In this document: one piece after another, positions 12,132 through 24,723 of the stretch | Layout of the letters: each line of letters starts with the position of its first letter | How positions within the stretch are numbered: position 1 is the stretch's first letter | Assembly: GCF_036320965.1 (NCBI RefSeq) | Contig: NC_092271.1 | Coordinates: 23,348,536-23,412,535, forward strand | DNA: 64,000 nt | Direction: 5' to 3' | Source of the DNA: Panulirus ornatus | Lineage: Eukaryota; Arthropoda; Malacostraca; Decapoda; Palinuridae | Program-made: the position numbers and the translations under genes | Notes under the pieces: model-generated | Databases searched by the model: none | Told to the model about the DNA's origin: nothing | Seen by the model: only the letters and a program-made list of their open reading frames with translations

Positions 12132-12690
12132 GCAGCAGGCCTCCCGCTCCTCTCCTCTCCTCCCCCCCAAGGACAACCTTTCCTCCTCCTCCTCCTCCTC
12201 CTCCCCCCTCCTCCCCCACCAGCTCAGGCCAGACTATTGCTTTCCGAAATCCACCTAGAATCGGGCATCAATTTGAAGGACTGCTCGACCGAAAACCGAT
12301 ACTTTGGAGAATTTGGAAAGAATTGCCGATACGTCGATGGCAAACAGGTTATCGGCAAACAGGACGTCAAGTCAGACGCAAAAGGAAAGAAAAATACCTT
12401 CCAGGAGTTTCTTATATGAGGGGGGGAGGGGAGGGAGGGGGGGGGGAAGCACTGGTCCAGTGGCCAAGTCTTTCCTTCTCCCCCCCTCCTCCCCCCCACA
12501 CACACCTCTTCCCCCTCTCTTCTGCTCTTTCAGGAGTGGGGGGGAGTGGGAGGGGGGAGGGGCTGGAGTCGTCTCCTCGTATCGAGTATCCGTTCGAAAG
12601 TATCTTTTAAGTATTTACTCGACTATCTAAAGATAGTCGAAAAGAAAGCCTTGAATATTGTTGTTGTTTTTTTTCACTCGCAACCTTTGC

Positions 12691-12693
<3 letters not shown>

Positions 12694-12750
<57 letters not shown>
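12694..12750. repeat. (GT)n microsatellite
   Basis: GT run with one CG interruption. Confidence 0.96.
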
Positions 12751-13034
12751 TTCGTCACGGAGATGGGCTGGACGACAAGGACGACCGCGCCAAACGACGA
12801 CCATGCTGAGGGTTCTCGCTTGCTCCCGGTGGCCGCTCAGAGAGCGATGAACGACGAGAGATAACTGAACGACCAATTTGGTCGTTGATGCCGTGAGTCG
12901 TTGGTTGGGTGGGTTGGGGATTGGGGCGACACGACGGCTGGGGATTGTGAGCACGACAGAACGACCCTTACGCTCAGTGGTCCGATCATCCCTAGGTCAG
13001 AAAGTTAGGTCAAAGGTCAAGCCATCATACCAAA

Positions 13035-13202
13035 GGGTCGTACCGTCGTGCTCAAGGGTCGTACCGTCGTGCTCAAGGGTCGTACCGTCGTGCTCAATGG
13101 TCGCACCGTCGTGCTCAAGGGTCGTACCGTCGTGTTCAAGGGTCGCACCGTCGTGCTCAAGGGTCGTACCGTCGTGCTCAAGGGTCGTACCGTCGTGCTC
13201 AA
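13035..13202 (+). repeat. Twenty-one-base tandem repeat, eight copies
   Basis: Eight head-to-tail units, each beginning gggtcgtaccgtcgtgctca or a one- to two-base variant. Because the unit is a multiple of three and stop-free in several frames, it yields heptapeptide-repeat open frames on both strands; these are artefacts. Confidence 0.95.
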
Positions 13203-13442
13203 TAGGGTTAAAGTTGTTGGATCGTTAATAGTGTAAGGACGTAGTTTCGCTAACTGTCCTAACCAGCAATTGCGTCATTGGGCACCGTCGTATTAACAAT
13301 CAGCAGCGTGAGGAAGGGTAAACAGGCCAACCATAACCACTTGTTAAATCGCTAGCCACGATGACTAATAATTGGATAATTAACAGTGTCCAATGAATGA
13401 TGCAAGATGTGTCACTTAATTGCTCTGGGGTATTGAGAAAGC

Positions 13443-13444
<2 letters not shown>

Positions 13445-13498
<54 letters not shown>

Positions 13499-13628
13499 AG
13501 TCTCTCCTTTCTGTGAGGTAGCCGCGAACAGTTGGGTTGTTGCCTGCTAATTGGGCCATTAGGTAGAGGGCACAGGTACAGGGTCTTAATCACAAGTCAA
13601 CAGGTGGGCAAGATCAGTCTTAAATTTG

Positions 13629-13668
<40 letters not shown>
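13445..13668. repeat. (CA)n and (GT)n microsatellites
   Basis: CA at 13445-13497 and GT at 13631-13668, with unique DNA between. Confidence 0.95.
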
Positions 13669-13671
<3 letters not shown>

Positions 13672-13799
13672 GCTGTATGCAGCTGATGCTGTTTAAATGG
13701 GTGGGTGGGGGGAGTGTATATGGTGATGCATACAGTTTATTTACCGTGTTTACACCTGTTTACAGAAATTTGTTTCCGTTTTTTTTGTAGTTTACCAGC

Positions 13800-14130
13800 T
13801 ATGAACGTGACGTCACTTCCTAGTAAGCACTAGTTAGGCTTTTAGCGAGTGGAGAGACGCTAGTTTATGCTAGTTAGTTGGTGGGACGCCACTAGGTAGC
13901 ATCCCCGTGAGTGAGATATTAGTTAACTAGAGAATTGGTGGAGTACTAGTGAATGGGGAAGGTGCGTTTGAGTACTAGTTACCCTGTCGGTGGAAATCCA
14001 CTAGTGGGAGGACTAGGTAGCCTCCTAGTGGCTGAGGGTGAGGGCGGGGGAGTGGATTGGTTGGTTTGGAAGGAATCCACTCGTTAGCACGAGGGACCAT
14101 TCCTACCCAGTGGATGACTAGTTCCCCACA
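13800..14130. repeat. CTAG-rich degenerate repeat
   Basis: About eleven CTAG tetranucleotides in 330 bases, mostly within actagt/gctagt contexts, with irregular spacing. It reads as a diverged short tandem array. Confidence 0.55.
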
Positions 14131-14143
14131 GTGTGGGTAGGAG

Positions 14144-14292
14144 GTCGTAGTTACAGTGGGATGGGGAGTGAGGAGGGAGGGAGGATGGGTTGGAGGTCGT
14201 AGTTACAGTGGGATGGGGTGTGAGGAGGGAGGGAGGATGGGTTGGAGGTCGTAGTTACAGTGGGATGGGGAGTGAGGAGGGAGGGAGGAAGA
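14144..14292 (+). repeat. 52-base tandem repeat, three copies
   Basis: Units start at 14144, 14196 and 14248 with gtcgtagttacagtgggatg. They are almost identical. Confidence 0.93.
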
Positions 14293-14544
14293 GACCCTCG
14301 CTCGTTGTGAGCACCAGCAGGTACGACCCTGGTCATCGTGTATGCACGAGGCTGCCTCGTCAGTCCTCGTTCAAATCTAGCTCAGCCTCTGGGGGGGAGG
14401 GGGGAGTCCTGGGGGACTAGGGGGAGGGGGGAGGAGTTCTGCACGAGGGCCGGACGCTGAAAAAAAAAAAAGTCCGTCTCCCCCTCCAGGGGCACTGACA
14501 AGCTGCAGGGAGCAAGGCATCACACAGGCGAAATGCCATTTATT

Positions 14545-14548
<4 letters not shown>

Positions 14549-14619
<71 letters not shown>
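14549..14619. repeat. (CT)n microsatellite
   Basis: About 35 CT units. Confidence 0.97.
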
Positions 14620-14622
<3 letters not shown>

Positions 14623-14930
14623 TGTTTATACTTGTGTGTGTGTGCGTGATCCGCGCGCACGCACGCACGCATGCACCGGAGGGGGGAGGAGGGAGCCCCC
14701 TTCCCCACCATGCATTCTGCCGAACACACTTTGATGCCAATTAAAAAAAAAGAAGGAAAAAGTTTGTGGTGGATTTATAGAAGGGGCGAGTATCCCACCT
14801 GCCACCTATGGCGGCGTGGGCCTTACGGACCTGCTGACCCAAGCTATACGGTCAGCCCTTGGACGGTGGGGGAGGGGAGGGAGGAGGGATCCCTCCCTCA
14901 CACACACACGGACACGCACTCACGCACGCG

Positions 14931-15037
<107 letters not shown>

Positions 15038-15315
15038 AAGGATATTGATGTTTAGAGGAGAGATTGAAAGGAGGCAAAAAAAAAAGTGACGGTGTTTGAG
15101 GGAGAGGCGGCGGAGGCGGTGATGGTGGATGGAGAGAGTTGGGGGAGAGAGGAGGAGGAGGAGGAGAGAGAGAGAGAGCTGGCCTAAAGCTGAGGTGAAG
15201 AGGAAGAGGCGGGTGAGAGGGAGGGAGAAAGAGGAGAAAAAGATGCCAACGTGATAAAGGCGGGAGAGGAAGGGAGGGAGAAGCGCGGCCGTCCGGATGT
15301 GAGAGCGAGACAAAG

Positions 15316-15320
<5 letters not shown>

Positions 15321-15371
<51 letters not shown>

Positions 15372-15558
15372 ACACATAGATGGACGAGGGGGGAGGGGTA
15401 GAATGTGATGGAGGGAGAAATGAAGGAGGCAGGAGGAGGGAACAAGGGAGGGAGAGAGAGAAAGAGAGAAGAAGGGAGGGAGGGAAGAGCAGGGAGATCA
15501 ACGATGGACACAAAGGATCTGCGACGAAGGTGGGAGACGGGAGAACAAAGATAAGAGG

Positions 15559-15622
<64 letters not shown>
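15321..15622. repeat. Two (GA)n microsatellites in purine-rich DNA
   Basis: GA at 15321-15367 and 15564-15622. The DNA between is almost entirely purine on this strand. Confidence 0.95.
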
Positions 15623-15624
<2 letters not shown>

Positions 15625-17094
15625 GCGCACTCGTAGGGAGAGGCGGGCCTGCCTCTGCTGCTGCTGCTGCTGGGAGGGGGATGGAAGGGCACACACACAC
15701 ACACAGGTCCGCCACCGTCAACACTTCGCTGTGGCCTCCAGCTGATAAAATTTCGACTCTTGTTTTGGTTTCGACGTTCTCCAGCTAATTTCAGCAACGG
15801 CGTAGGAATATGGCGGGCTTACGGGCCTGTTTCTCTCTCTCTATATATATATATTTATCATCTTGTTTTTCTTCTCTGGTTTGTGTCCGGAGTCCTTTAT
15901 GGTCAGTCCGGTCGAGTTGGGGCACTGGTGTCGAGGCAGGTGGAAGGAGGGAGGTCGACCGGTCGACTGGTAGTTGGTTGGTTGGCACAACCAGAGCCAC
16001 TGGGTGATATCAGGTGGGGGGTGGAGGAGGGACTTGACTGCAAGGCAGCGGGAGAATTCGTGCGGAAAGGGGTTTTAGCGAGGTAAGCTAAAGGGCTCCC
16101 CGTGAAAGAGAGAGAGATTGAGAGAGAGAGAAATTAAAAAAAAAGAAAAAGCTGCGAGCGAAGTGTAGTGGAAAGCTCGGCAGGGCCGCGCGTGGAATTG
16201 GCGAAAAACGGGAAAGGCGGAGGAGATCGCCTCTGCCTGGCCGCCCGCCCTGCTTCCCTCCCTCCGCTCCGCTCCGCTCCAGCCACCGTTACCAACTCGA
16301 CGGGTAGGTAAGCCCCCCCCCCCCCCCTTATCTTCCTCCTCCTCCTCCTCCTCCTCCTCCTCCTCCTCCCATCCCTTCGAAAATGGCTTCTCTTGCCTCA
16401 TCGTCCGTCTCCGTTTGCGATGTTCTTCACGCCATCGTCTCCTTTCGGAGGTAACCGTCGGCGGGCGTGATCGCGATGCCTAGGCAGGGAGTTGATGAAT
16501 TTTCGGGAGAATTGCCTTTTGAATGTTGCTCTGGTAAAGATTGCCGATATTGCCCCGCCCACCGACTGTCCGAATGGTTCCGCTCCGGTTTCCTTCGGTT
16601 GACTGAACGTCTCCGATGCCATGCAAACGCGAGGACGTTTGTTTCGAAATAGCATCCTAACGGATTTGAAATAAGAAATGATAAAAATATGATAATCGCT
16701 TAAGAATATCAATTAATTTTTGATAGCCGTATTTGGTTAAAAGGACAATGGCTTTCGGAGAAGGGGAGAGAACGTTTAAGGGCGGGATTATACAGGGTTT
16801 CTGGACGACATTCGTCCTTATGTGCTTTCTCCCATGCGGGAATGGGTATATTGTAGGATCTTGTAGTAATGGGTATGGTAATATTGTACGGTATCCGAAT
16901 ATCGTTTAATAAATTTGTGAGTGATTTCATGAAGGCTGGTTGTCTTCTGAGATCGTTCACAGGGGAATTATATCTGGGGAAAAGACGTGTCGACGAATTC
17001 CAAGATTTCTGTTTTCGAAAAGTTTGTTGGGAATTTATGAATTAACGATTGTTAAGCGGCAGACTTTTAAGTGGGCAGGACTCCCGGCTATTAT
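15623..17094. other. Mostly single-copy region, no gene recognised
   Basis: It contains (CTG)5 near 15655, a short (AT)n near 15841, GA-rich DNA at 16105-16155, poly-C plus (CTC)n at 16315-16370, then a more complex stretch (16380-17090). Opposed 60-100 codon frames at 16398-16712 match nothing I know. Confidence 0.5.
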
Positions 17095-17148
17095 AATGGC
17101 CTGGCCTTTGGCCTGACTAAACACTTCAGGGTAAAAGGCCAGGCCATT
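17095..17148. repeat. Perfect 15-base inverted repeat at LINE 5' junction
   Basis: The arms aatggcctggccttt (17095-17109) and its exact reverse complement (17134-17148) enclose a 24-base loop. The right arm ends 10 bases before the LINE frame becomes recognisable. The repeat could be a fold-back made during truncated insertion or a property of the target site. Confidence 0.85.
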
Positions 17149-17155
17149 TATATAT

Positions 17156-18346
<1,191 letters not shown>

Positions 18347-19062
18347 ATATATATATAAATGAAGTGACAGGAGCAGCGAGTTAGTATATATACACTTCCG
18401 AAACCATCGTATGGTATATGTAAGGTAAGGTCCCAAACCCAGCTGTAGGGGTAGAATACCTCCCAGACCACCGAAAGGTAAGTTAAGGTAAGGTAAGGTA
18501 AGGTAAGGTACGATCCTATGAAATTATTTAAAGGGGAGATGAAGCGGAGTTTGGGGGTTTCGAGGGTTGAGAGATGCTGGTCTGGGGAGACACAGGTCTG
18601 GTGACCTGTTGATCTAGGGGGAGACAAGCTGTTGTTGTCTTGGTGACCTCTTGACCTTGGGAGGCGACGACCCGGAAAGCCGATGACCTATAGAGACGAT
18701 GACCAGGAGATGTGACCGTGGCAGGGCTATAGAGACCAAGGGTGGATCGTGACCTGGGGGAGACTGTGGACCAGATGACCTGACCTGACCTAAGCTCGGG
18801 GTCGTTCCAGGTAGCAGACTGGACGTCGGCCTCATCCCATCATCCAGGACCCTGGAATATGTATGGGTGTGGGGAGGGGGTGAAGGAACAGATGTTGATG
18901 GTGAGGGATGAGCGTGACCATGGTGATAGTGAAGGGTGAAGGTGACAGTGAGGGTGAAGATGGATGCCTTTAGACCTCTTTCACCTCCACACCGTCGTCC
19001 CCCCCCCTCTCCTCCCACCATCACCACCACCTCAACACCCACTCCCCCTCAACACACAGGGG
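18347..19062. other. Gene-free region with AAGGT and GATGACC short repeats
   Basis: (AAGGT)n at about 18484-18515, irregular gatgacc/gacctg repeats at 18600-18800, and GGTGA repeats at 18890-18960. Confidence 0.6.
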
Positions 19063-19240
19063 GTTCCGTTGGTGTGGCGGTTTTAGCGTCGCTGACCCAT
19101 GGGGCTCGACCCCGAGGGTTCGAATCCTGGGCGCGTCATTCGGCTCGCAGCCAATCCCAGGTGTTCATCCTCCTCCCTTCGGGGGGGGGGGGGGCTGCTG
19201 TGGGCTGGTCAATAAATGGTTACGGTTTCGAGAGACATGG

Positions 19241-19247
<7 letters not shown>
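19063..19247 (+). mobile_element. tRNA-derived SINE
   Basis: A Pol III-type internal promoter is visible: an A-box-like tggtgtggcgg at 19070-19080 and a perfect B box ggttcgaatcc at 19117-19127. They are followed by a non-tRNA body (ccaatcccaggtgttcatcc and ctggtcaataaatggttacg). The structure of a tRNA-like head, a short body and an end abutting (CT)n at 19249 is that of a SINE. The spacing and lack of a clean cloverleaf argue against a functional tRNA gene. Confidence 0.7.

Positions 19248-19248
<1 letters not shown>

Positions 19249-19317
<69 letters not shown>
19249..19317. repeat. (CT)n microsatellite after SINE
   Basis: About 34 CT units immediately 3' of the SINE body. Confidence 0.97.
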
Positions 19318-19320
<3 letters not shown>

Positions 19321-19527
19321 CACACGCAAATGGTAACGACACACCTTCATTAACGCCCCCTCCCCCCACCCCCTCCCTCCCGGCGTTACTTGTACTTGAT
19401 TATGCGTTAATTTTATGGCCAGTTTGGGAAGGCCGGAAGGGAGGGAGGAGGGGGAAGGGAGGATTATTTCCCTCCGTCGTTGTTCACGGGTCCAGGAAGG
19501 AGTGCGACCTGATCTGGAACACGTACA

Positions 19528-19675
19528 TACGCCCGTCCGTGTGTACGCCCGTCCGTCAGTCTGTACGCCCGTCCGTCTGTATGCCCGTCCGTCTGTACGC
19601 CCGTCCGTCCGTGCATCCGCCTGTACGCCCGCTCATCCGTCTGTATGCCCGCCCGTCCGTCCGTCTGCGTCATAC
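19528..19675. repeat. gtccgtctgtacgccc repeat
   Basis: About ten 12-16 base units of cgtccgtctgtacgcc with variable length. Confidence 0.85.
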
Positions 19676-19792
19676 TCTTAATGACAGGAGTGAAGGTAGG
19701 GGTGAGTGGCACAAGGCTGGGGTTTATTTAAGGAAAAAAAAAAAGGATGTGACAAACATGGCTACATTTTCTCTAATCGATATATATCGTGT

Positions 19793-20010
19793 TGTTAGTG
19801 ATGTTATAACCGTGCGTTGTTAGTGATGTTATAACCGCATGTCGTTAGTGATGTTATAACCGCGTGTTGTTAGTCATGTTGTTATAACCGTGCGTTGTTA
19901 GTGATGTTATAACAACGTGTTGTTAGTGATGTTATAACCGTGCGTTGTTAGTGATGTTATAACCGCGTGTTGTTAGTCATGTTACAACCGTGCGTTGTTA
20001 TTCATGTTTT
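19793..20010 (+). repeat. 25-base minisatellite
   Basis: About eight copies of gttgttagtgatgttataac followed by cgcgt/cgtgc. Confidence 0.9.
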
Positions 20011-20121
20011 AAACGGTACGGACGTTATTTATTTCCTTTTGATTAGGGGATTAGGAGGGGGGAATTAAAGAGGGGTTGTTGTTGTTGAATAGGGGATGAT
20101 ACAGTGGGGAATTATAAGATA

Positions 20122-20123
<2 letters not shown>

Positions 20124-20159
<36 letters not shown>

Positions 20160-20509
20160 TTGCTGGTTCAGAAAGGGAAAACATCATTACTTATTCCTTT
20201 CTGCCATCATCCTCCCCCCCTCCCAACACTTCCCCTCCTGTGGGGGAAGTGTCGGGGGGGAAGGGTGGGAGAGGTCAGTGACTTACATTCGTCAGGTACT
20301 TACCAAGGCAGTAGGTGGGGGAGTGGTGGCGTGGGAGGAGATGGGGGAGCGCCTGTGTTTGTAGAGAGGCGGGGTGAGGAGGAGGAGGAGGAGGAGGAGG
20401 CAGAATAGGGGGTGCGGGGAGGGGGGAGAGTACATAGAGTGTCTTCTTCTTCTTCTTCTTCTTCTTCTTCTTCTTCTTCTTCTTCTTCTTCTCCTCCTCC
20501 TCCTCCTCT
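20124..20509. repeat. (GT)n, (GAG)n and (CTT)n/(CTC)n series
   Basis: GT at 20124-20155, GGA at about 20375-20402, CTT at 20442-20490 and CTC to 20509. The GGA and CTC/CTT blocks are inverted relative to each other. Confidence 0.93.
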
Positions 20510-20579
20510 GTAGTGTTATGACTCCCCTCTTGCCTCCCATACAGCGTTGCCAGTGCCCTATCTCTCTCCCCCCCTCTCT

Positions 20580-20800
20580 CACACCAGTGCCAGAACTCTC
20601 ACTCTCCCAACGCTAACCTTAGTGCCAGAACCCTCACTCACACCAATGCCAGAACTCTCACTCTCCCAACGCTAACCTTAGTGCCAGAACCCTCACTCAC
20701 ACCAATGCCAGAACTCTCACTCTCCCCACTCTCACACCATGCCAGAACCCTCACTCACTCTCCCCACTCTCACACCAGTGCCAGAACCCTCGCTATCTCT
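20580..20800 (+). repeat. caccagtgccagaaccctca minisatellite
   Basis: About eight copies with variable spacers (ctctcccc; aacgctaacctta). One 60-base block (20596-20655) is repeated almost exactly at 20656-20715. Confidence 0.87.
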
Positions 20801-20977
20801 TACCTGAACCTTTCCTCCCATCCGACACTCAGTGTCAGAACCGCCCAGTGTCCATGTTTTAAGCACAGTCTCGTGTGTCCTGCTCCATCCCATGGGACAC
20901 CGGTGTCAGAAGCTGCCCCCCTCCCTTTAGCTCCCCACCACTTGGCATCATCATCCTCCCCATCCCCCTTGCTACCG

Positions 20978-20979
<2 letters not shown>

Positions 20980-21050
<71 letters not shown>
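20980..21050. repeat. (CT)n microsatellite
   Basis: About 35 CT units, followed by a poly-C-rich stretch. Confidence 0.97.
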
Positions 21051-21054
<4 letters not shown>

Positions 21055-21520
21055 CCCTCCCCCCCCCACACACATGAACCCTCATCACCTGCACAGATGC
21101 ACCTGACCCTCCACCATCCCCCCCCCCCTCTCCAACACCCCCTTCCTCTTCCACCTCCCCCACAAAGCACCAGAGACGTAGGCGGACGAATGCCCCTCCC
21201 CTCCCCTCCTGCCTCCCTCCCTACCTACCATCCTCCCCCTCCCCCCCCCCTTACCCCTCCCGTCAGAGAAGCATGGCGGGAGCCCCGGGGGGTGGGGGGG
21301 GAGAGGGGGTGAAATACAGGGACGCTCTGGCCAACGGTTTCCAATACTTGAGTCTTCTAATTAACGTTAGTTGACGAGGCGAGGATTAGGGGATGGGAGA
21401 GGGGGGAGGAGGAGGAGGAGGAGGAGGAGAAGTGGAGGGGGGGGGAGGGTGAGAAGATAAGGTGTGTGGTGGTGGGTGGGTGGGTGATGAAGGAAGGTGT
21501 TCGGGTGTGGTGTGGATGTG

Positions 21521-21522
<2 letters not shown>

Positions 21523-21566
<44 letters not shown>
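21523..21566. repeat. (GA)n microsatellite
   Basis: About 22 GA units in G-rich DNA. Confidence 0.96.
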
Positions 21567-21569
<3 letters not shown>

Positions 21570-22047
21570 GGGTATATGGATGTGGAGGAGGGGGGTATGG
21601 TTAGATGTGGAGTCAGAAGGAGGGGGGGTATGGATGAAGTGGATGGTGGGAGGCGGTCAGGTCTCCATTGGTTCGCAGAAAGTGGATGCGATGGGGTTTC
21701 ATAGGTGAGGGGGGGAGGATGAGGTGAGGATGGAGCCTCTTCTCGGTAACTAGCCACGGGGACGTGGAGGGGGGCCTGGAATGAGCGAGGGAGGAAGGAA
21801 GGAAGGAAGGGAGGAGAGGAGAGTGGGTGTGGTATGGGGTGGTGGTGGTGTAGAAGGTTGTGTGGTGGAAGGGACGAGCCACAGGTGATGTGTGGCAGGT
21901 GAGGGGATGGAGGGATCAGGTGTGAAGAATCTCACTCAGGAAATAATGCAGGTGGAGGTGAATTATTCCCCTCTGGGCGGGCCATCATCATCATCATCAG
22001 AGGGTCTGTTAAAATTTTCATCCGTGTAACGAAGACCATCCCTTGTG

Positions 22048-22200
22048 CAGCTGGGAAGGCTGAGGGGTGGTGCAGCTGGGAAGGCTGAGGGGTGGTGCAG
22101 CTAGGAAGGCTGAGGGATGGTGCAGCTAGGAAGGCTGAGGGGTGGTGCAGCTGGGAAGGCTGAGGGGTGGTGCAGCTAGGAAGGCTGAGGAGTGGTGCTG
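22048..22200 (+). repeat. 25-base minisatellite
   Basis: Six copies of a unit containing ggtgcagctgggaaggctga, with one- or two-base differences. Confidence 0.93.
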
Positions 22201-22267
22201 GGAGGGCCAGATTACTGCAGCTGGGGAGCTGGGGGTGCAATTGGGAGGCTGGTGTTCTCCAAGGAAG

Positions 22268-22374
22268 CTAGACTACTACTACTAGTACTACTACTACCAC
22301 CACTACTACTAGTACTACTACTACCACCACTACTACTAGTACTACTACTACCACTACTACTACTACTACTACTG
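22268..22374. repeat. (ACT)n with periodic ACTAGT and ACCACC
   Basis: A higher-order unit of about 30 bases (actactactagtactactac, then taccacc) is repeated three times, ending in pure ACT. Confidence 0.93.
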
Positions 22375-22589
22375 AAAGACTTTGGGGTTGCCGAGAGATG
22401 GAGATCCGTGGGACGTAGGGACCCTGGCTCGTCAATGTTCTTCGACGCCCTTGGCGAGATGAGACGGTGGGGACTCGAGTGGATAAGAACTCCACAGCAA
22501 GCGGGAGAGGGATCAGTAGGTGTTCCAAGACACTATCGTCATTCTTTGGCGTCTGTCTGATTGCCCGGTAGGCAGGTCGACCCCAGTTG

Positions 22590-22930
22590 AAGAGTGTACA
22601 GAGGAGGACGTGGGGAGAGGCAGATAACAGACGACCTGACGGGGGATAGGACGCCTTGGGGTGGGGGGGACGTGGGAAAGCCAGGTGACGCGAGACCCGA
22701 CGAGGACAGTACGTGGGACAGACAGACGACAGAAGACCCCGATGGTCTGTGACGAGGACGGTGCATAGGCGGGTCAGGTATGAGAGGGCCTTTGTGTCTT
22801 TGGCGAAGACAGTGCATGGGGGGAGGCCAGATGACAGAAGACACCTTTTAAGGTCTTTGTCGAGGACAGTACACGGAGGAAGCCAGATGACAGAAGACCT
22901 TATGGTCTATGACGAGGCGATCTGTTTGAG
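22590..22930 (+). repeat. Degenerate cagatgacagaagacc repeat
   Basis: Four to five diverged long units share gaggacagtgcatggggg, ccagatgacagaagac and tggtctatgacgagg blocks. Confidence 0.75.
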
Positions 22931-24687
22931 CACAGTAATGATATTCTCGATCTAAAATCCAGAAAGATTTAGACTTAGATGGTAGAGAGGAAATGTTTAC
23001 TATCCAGAAGCAGTAGGTTCTCTATACCAGTGTACGATTGACTTTAAAGATTAGGATTAGTCAGCGAATGCGTCGTGTAATGCTGGGATTCGCGAATCTT
23101 TGGATGCAAGGATTGTTAATCACGAGCAGAACTAGGGCTGTCGAAGGCAGGGTTGTTAAGGATTACCGGGTGATTTACTCGCCAGGGTTCAGGGATTTAA
23201 GATGCTGGTCCCTTAGGCTTAGTAGGTGTCAGACAGGTCGTTCCCTCGTTAGGACTGTGAGGGTCATTGGCGCTCTGGTATAGTCCCCTGAAGCGGGACG
23301 ATGGAAGGAGAAGGATTACAACCCCCTCCATCCTCCTCCTCCTCTCCTCCTCCTCGTCCTCCTCCTTCTCCATCCCCCTCCTCCAGACGTGTTTGGTCCT
23401 TGCCTCCTTCCCCCTCCCTTCCTTCCCACCCCTGGCCGTTATCGACTTGGCTGCTCGATACTTCGATGTCTGGGTTCGATATCCCAATATCCCCGGGGGT
23501 TGGTTACCGTGGTCCAGAGTGTGTTTTATCCAGGAGCCGCCAGCTTGCCTCGGGCAGGGGGCGTCTTCATTGATTGAGGGGCAGGGGAGAGGGGAGAAGA
23601 GAGGAGGAGGAGGAGGAGGAGAGAGAGGGGAGAAGGTTGAGGAGGAAGGAGGGGAGTTCCCTCCCAGTGGGTCGTCTTGGTTTGTTGGTGTCCCGTGTCT
23701 CCCTCACCCACAACCCCTCCTTTACCCTCCCCCTTTCCCCACACAGTGCCCTCTCTTAGGCATTCTCTCCCCTCCTCCCTTCGCTTCCTCCTCCTCCTTC
23801 CCCCAACTGTTTCTTGTCCTTTGAGACCTCCCTTCCCCTATAAGGCATCTCATGCCACCCCCTCCCCCTGTCTCTCCCGTTCTTCCCCTTCCTTTTCCCC
23901 CCTTTGTCTCGTCCACCTCCTTTTTATTTCCCCATATTCTTCCTCTGCCCGTATCTTCCCTTCCATCGCGTCATACACTCCTCCTCCTCCTCCTCCTCTT
24001 CCTTCCTTCTAGTCTTACACTTTCGCTTCCTCTCTCGCATATCCTCATCTATCCCTCACTTCTCCTCCTCCTCCTCCCTTCTCCATCATCCCTTCTACGT
24101 CATCCTCACCACCACCGCCACCATCACCATCATCATTACGGAACTCATCATCCATCATTGTCGATACTGAGGTGGGGGAGGCCCTGATATCCCTCCCTCA
24201 CCCTGCCTCCTTCCTTCATCCGGATCCATCTATTCCATTCTACATAATTTTCTCCGTCAGTCTCAACCATAAGTCACCCCACCACCACCACCCCTCCTCC
24301 TCCTCCTCCTCCCTCCTACGTCTCTCGGTGTCCCCGCGGTTGGAAGTCCCCATTTAGTTATCCCTTGTAACAGTCCCCGTCGCAAGTCCCGTCCCCCCCG
24401 CCCCCTTGTTATACAAGTCACAGATCCATAGGGGATTTCCAGTAGGACCTTTGCTCCTCCTCCTCCTCCTCCTCCTCCTCCTCCTCCTCTTTTTCCTCCG
24501 ACAAAAGTCCTGTTAAGAAGAAGAAGAAGACTTCTACGCCTTGGCTATCCCTCCTCCCTCGTCCACACAGTCCCAGTCAAAGGCTACTGACACTACACCA
24601 GTGTAGACACGTAGAGCTCGCGAGAGAGACGCCCACACAGTACAGGGCCATTTGGGAACACCTGCCCACAACCCACCGTCCATGACC

Positions 24688-24723
<36 letters not shown>

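Noticed and set aside
18484..18515. (AAGGT)n resembling a telomeric repeat
   Set aside because: The arthropod telomere unit is TTAGG; this unit is TAAGG-like, short and interstitial.
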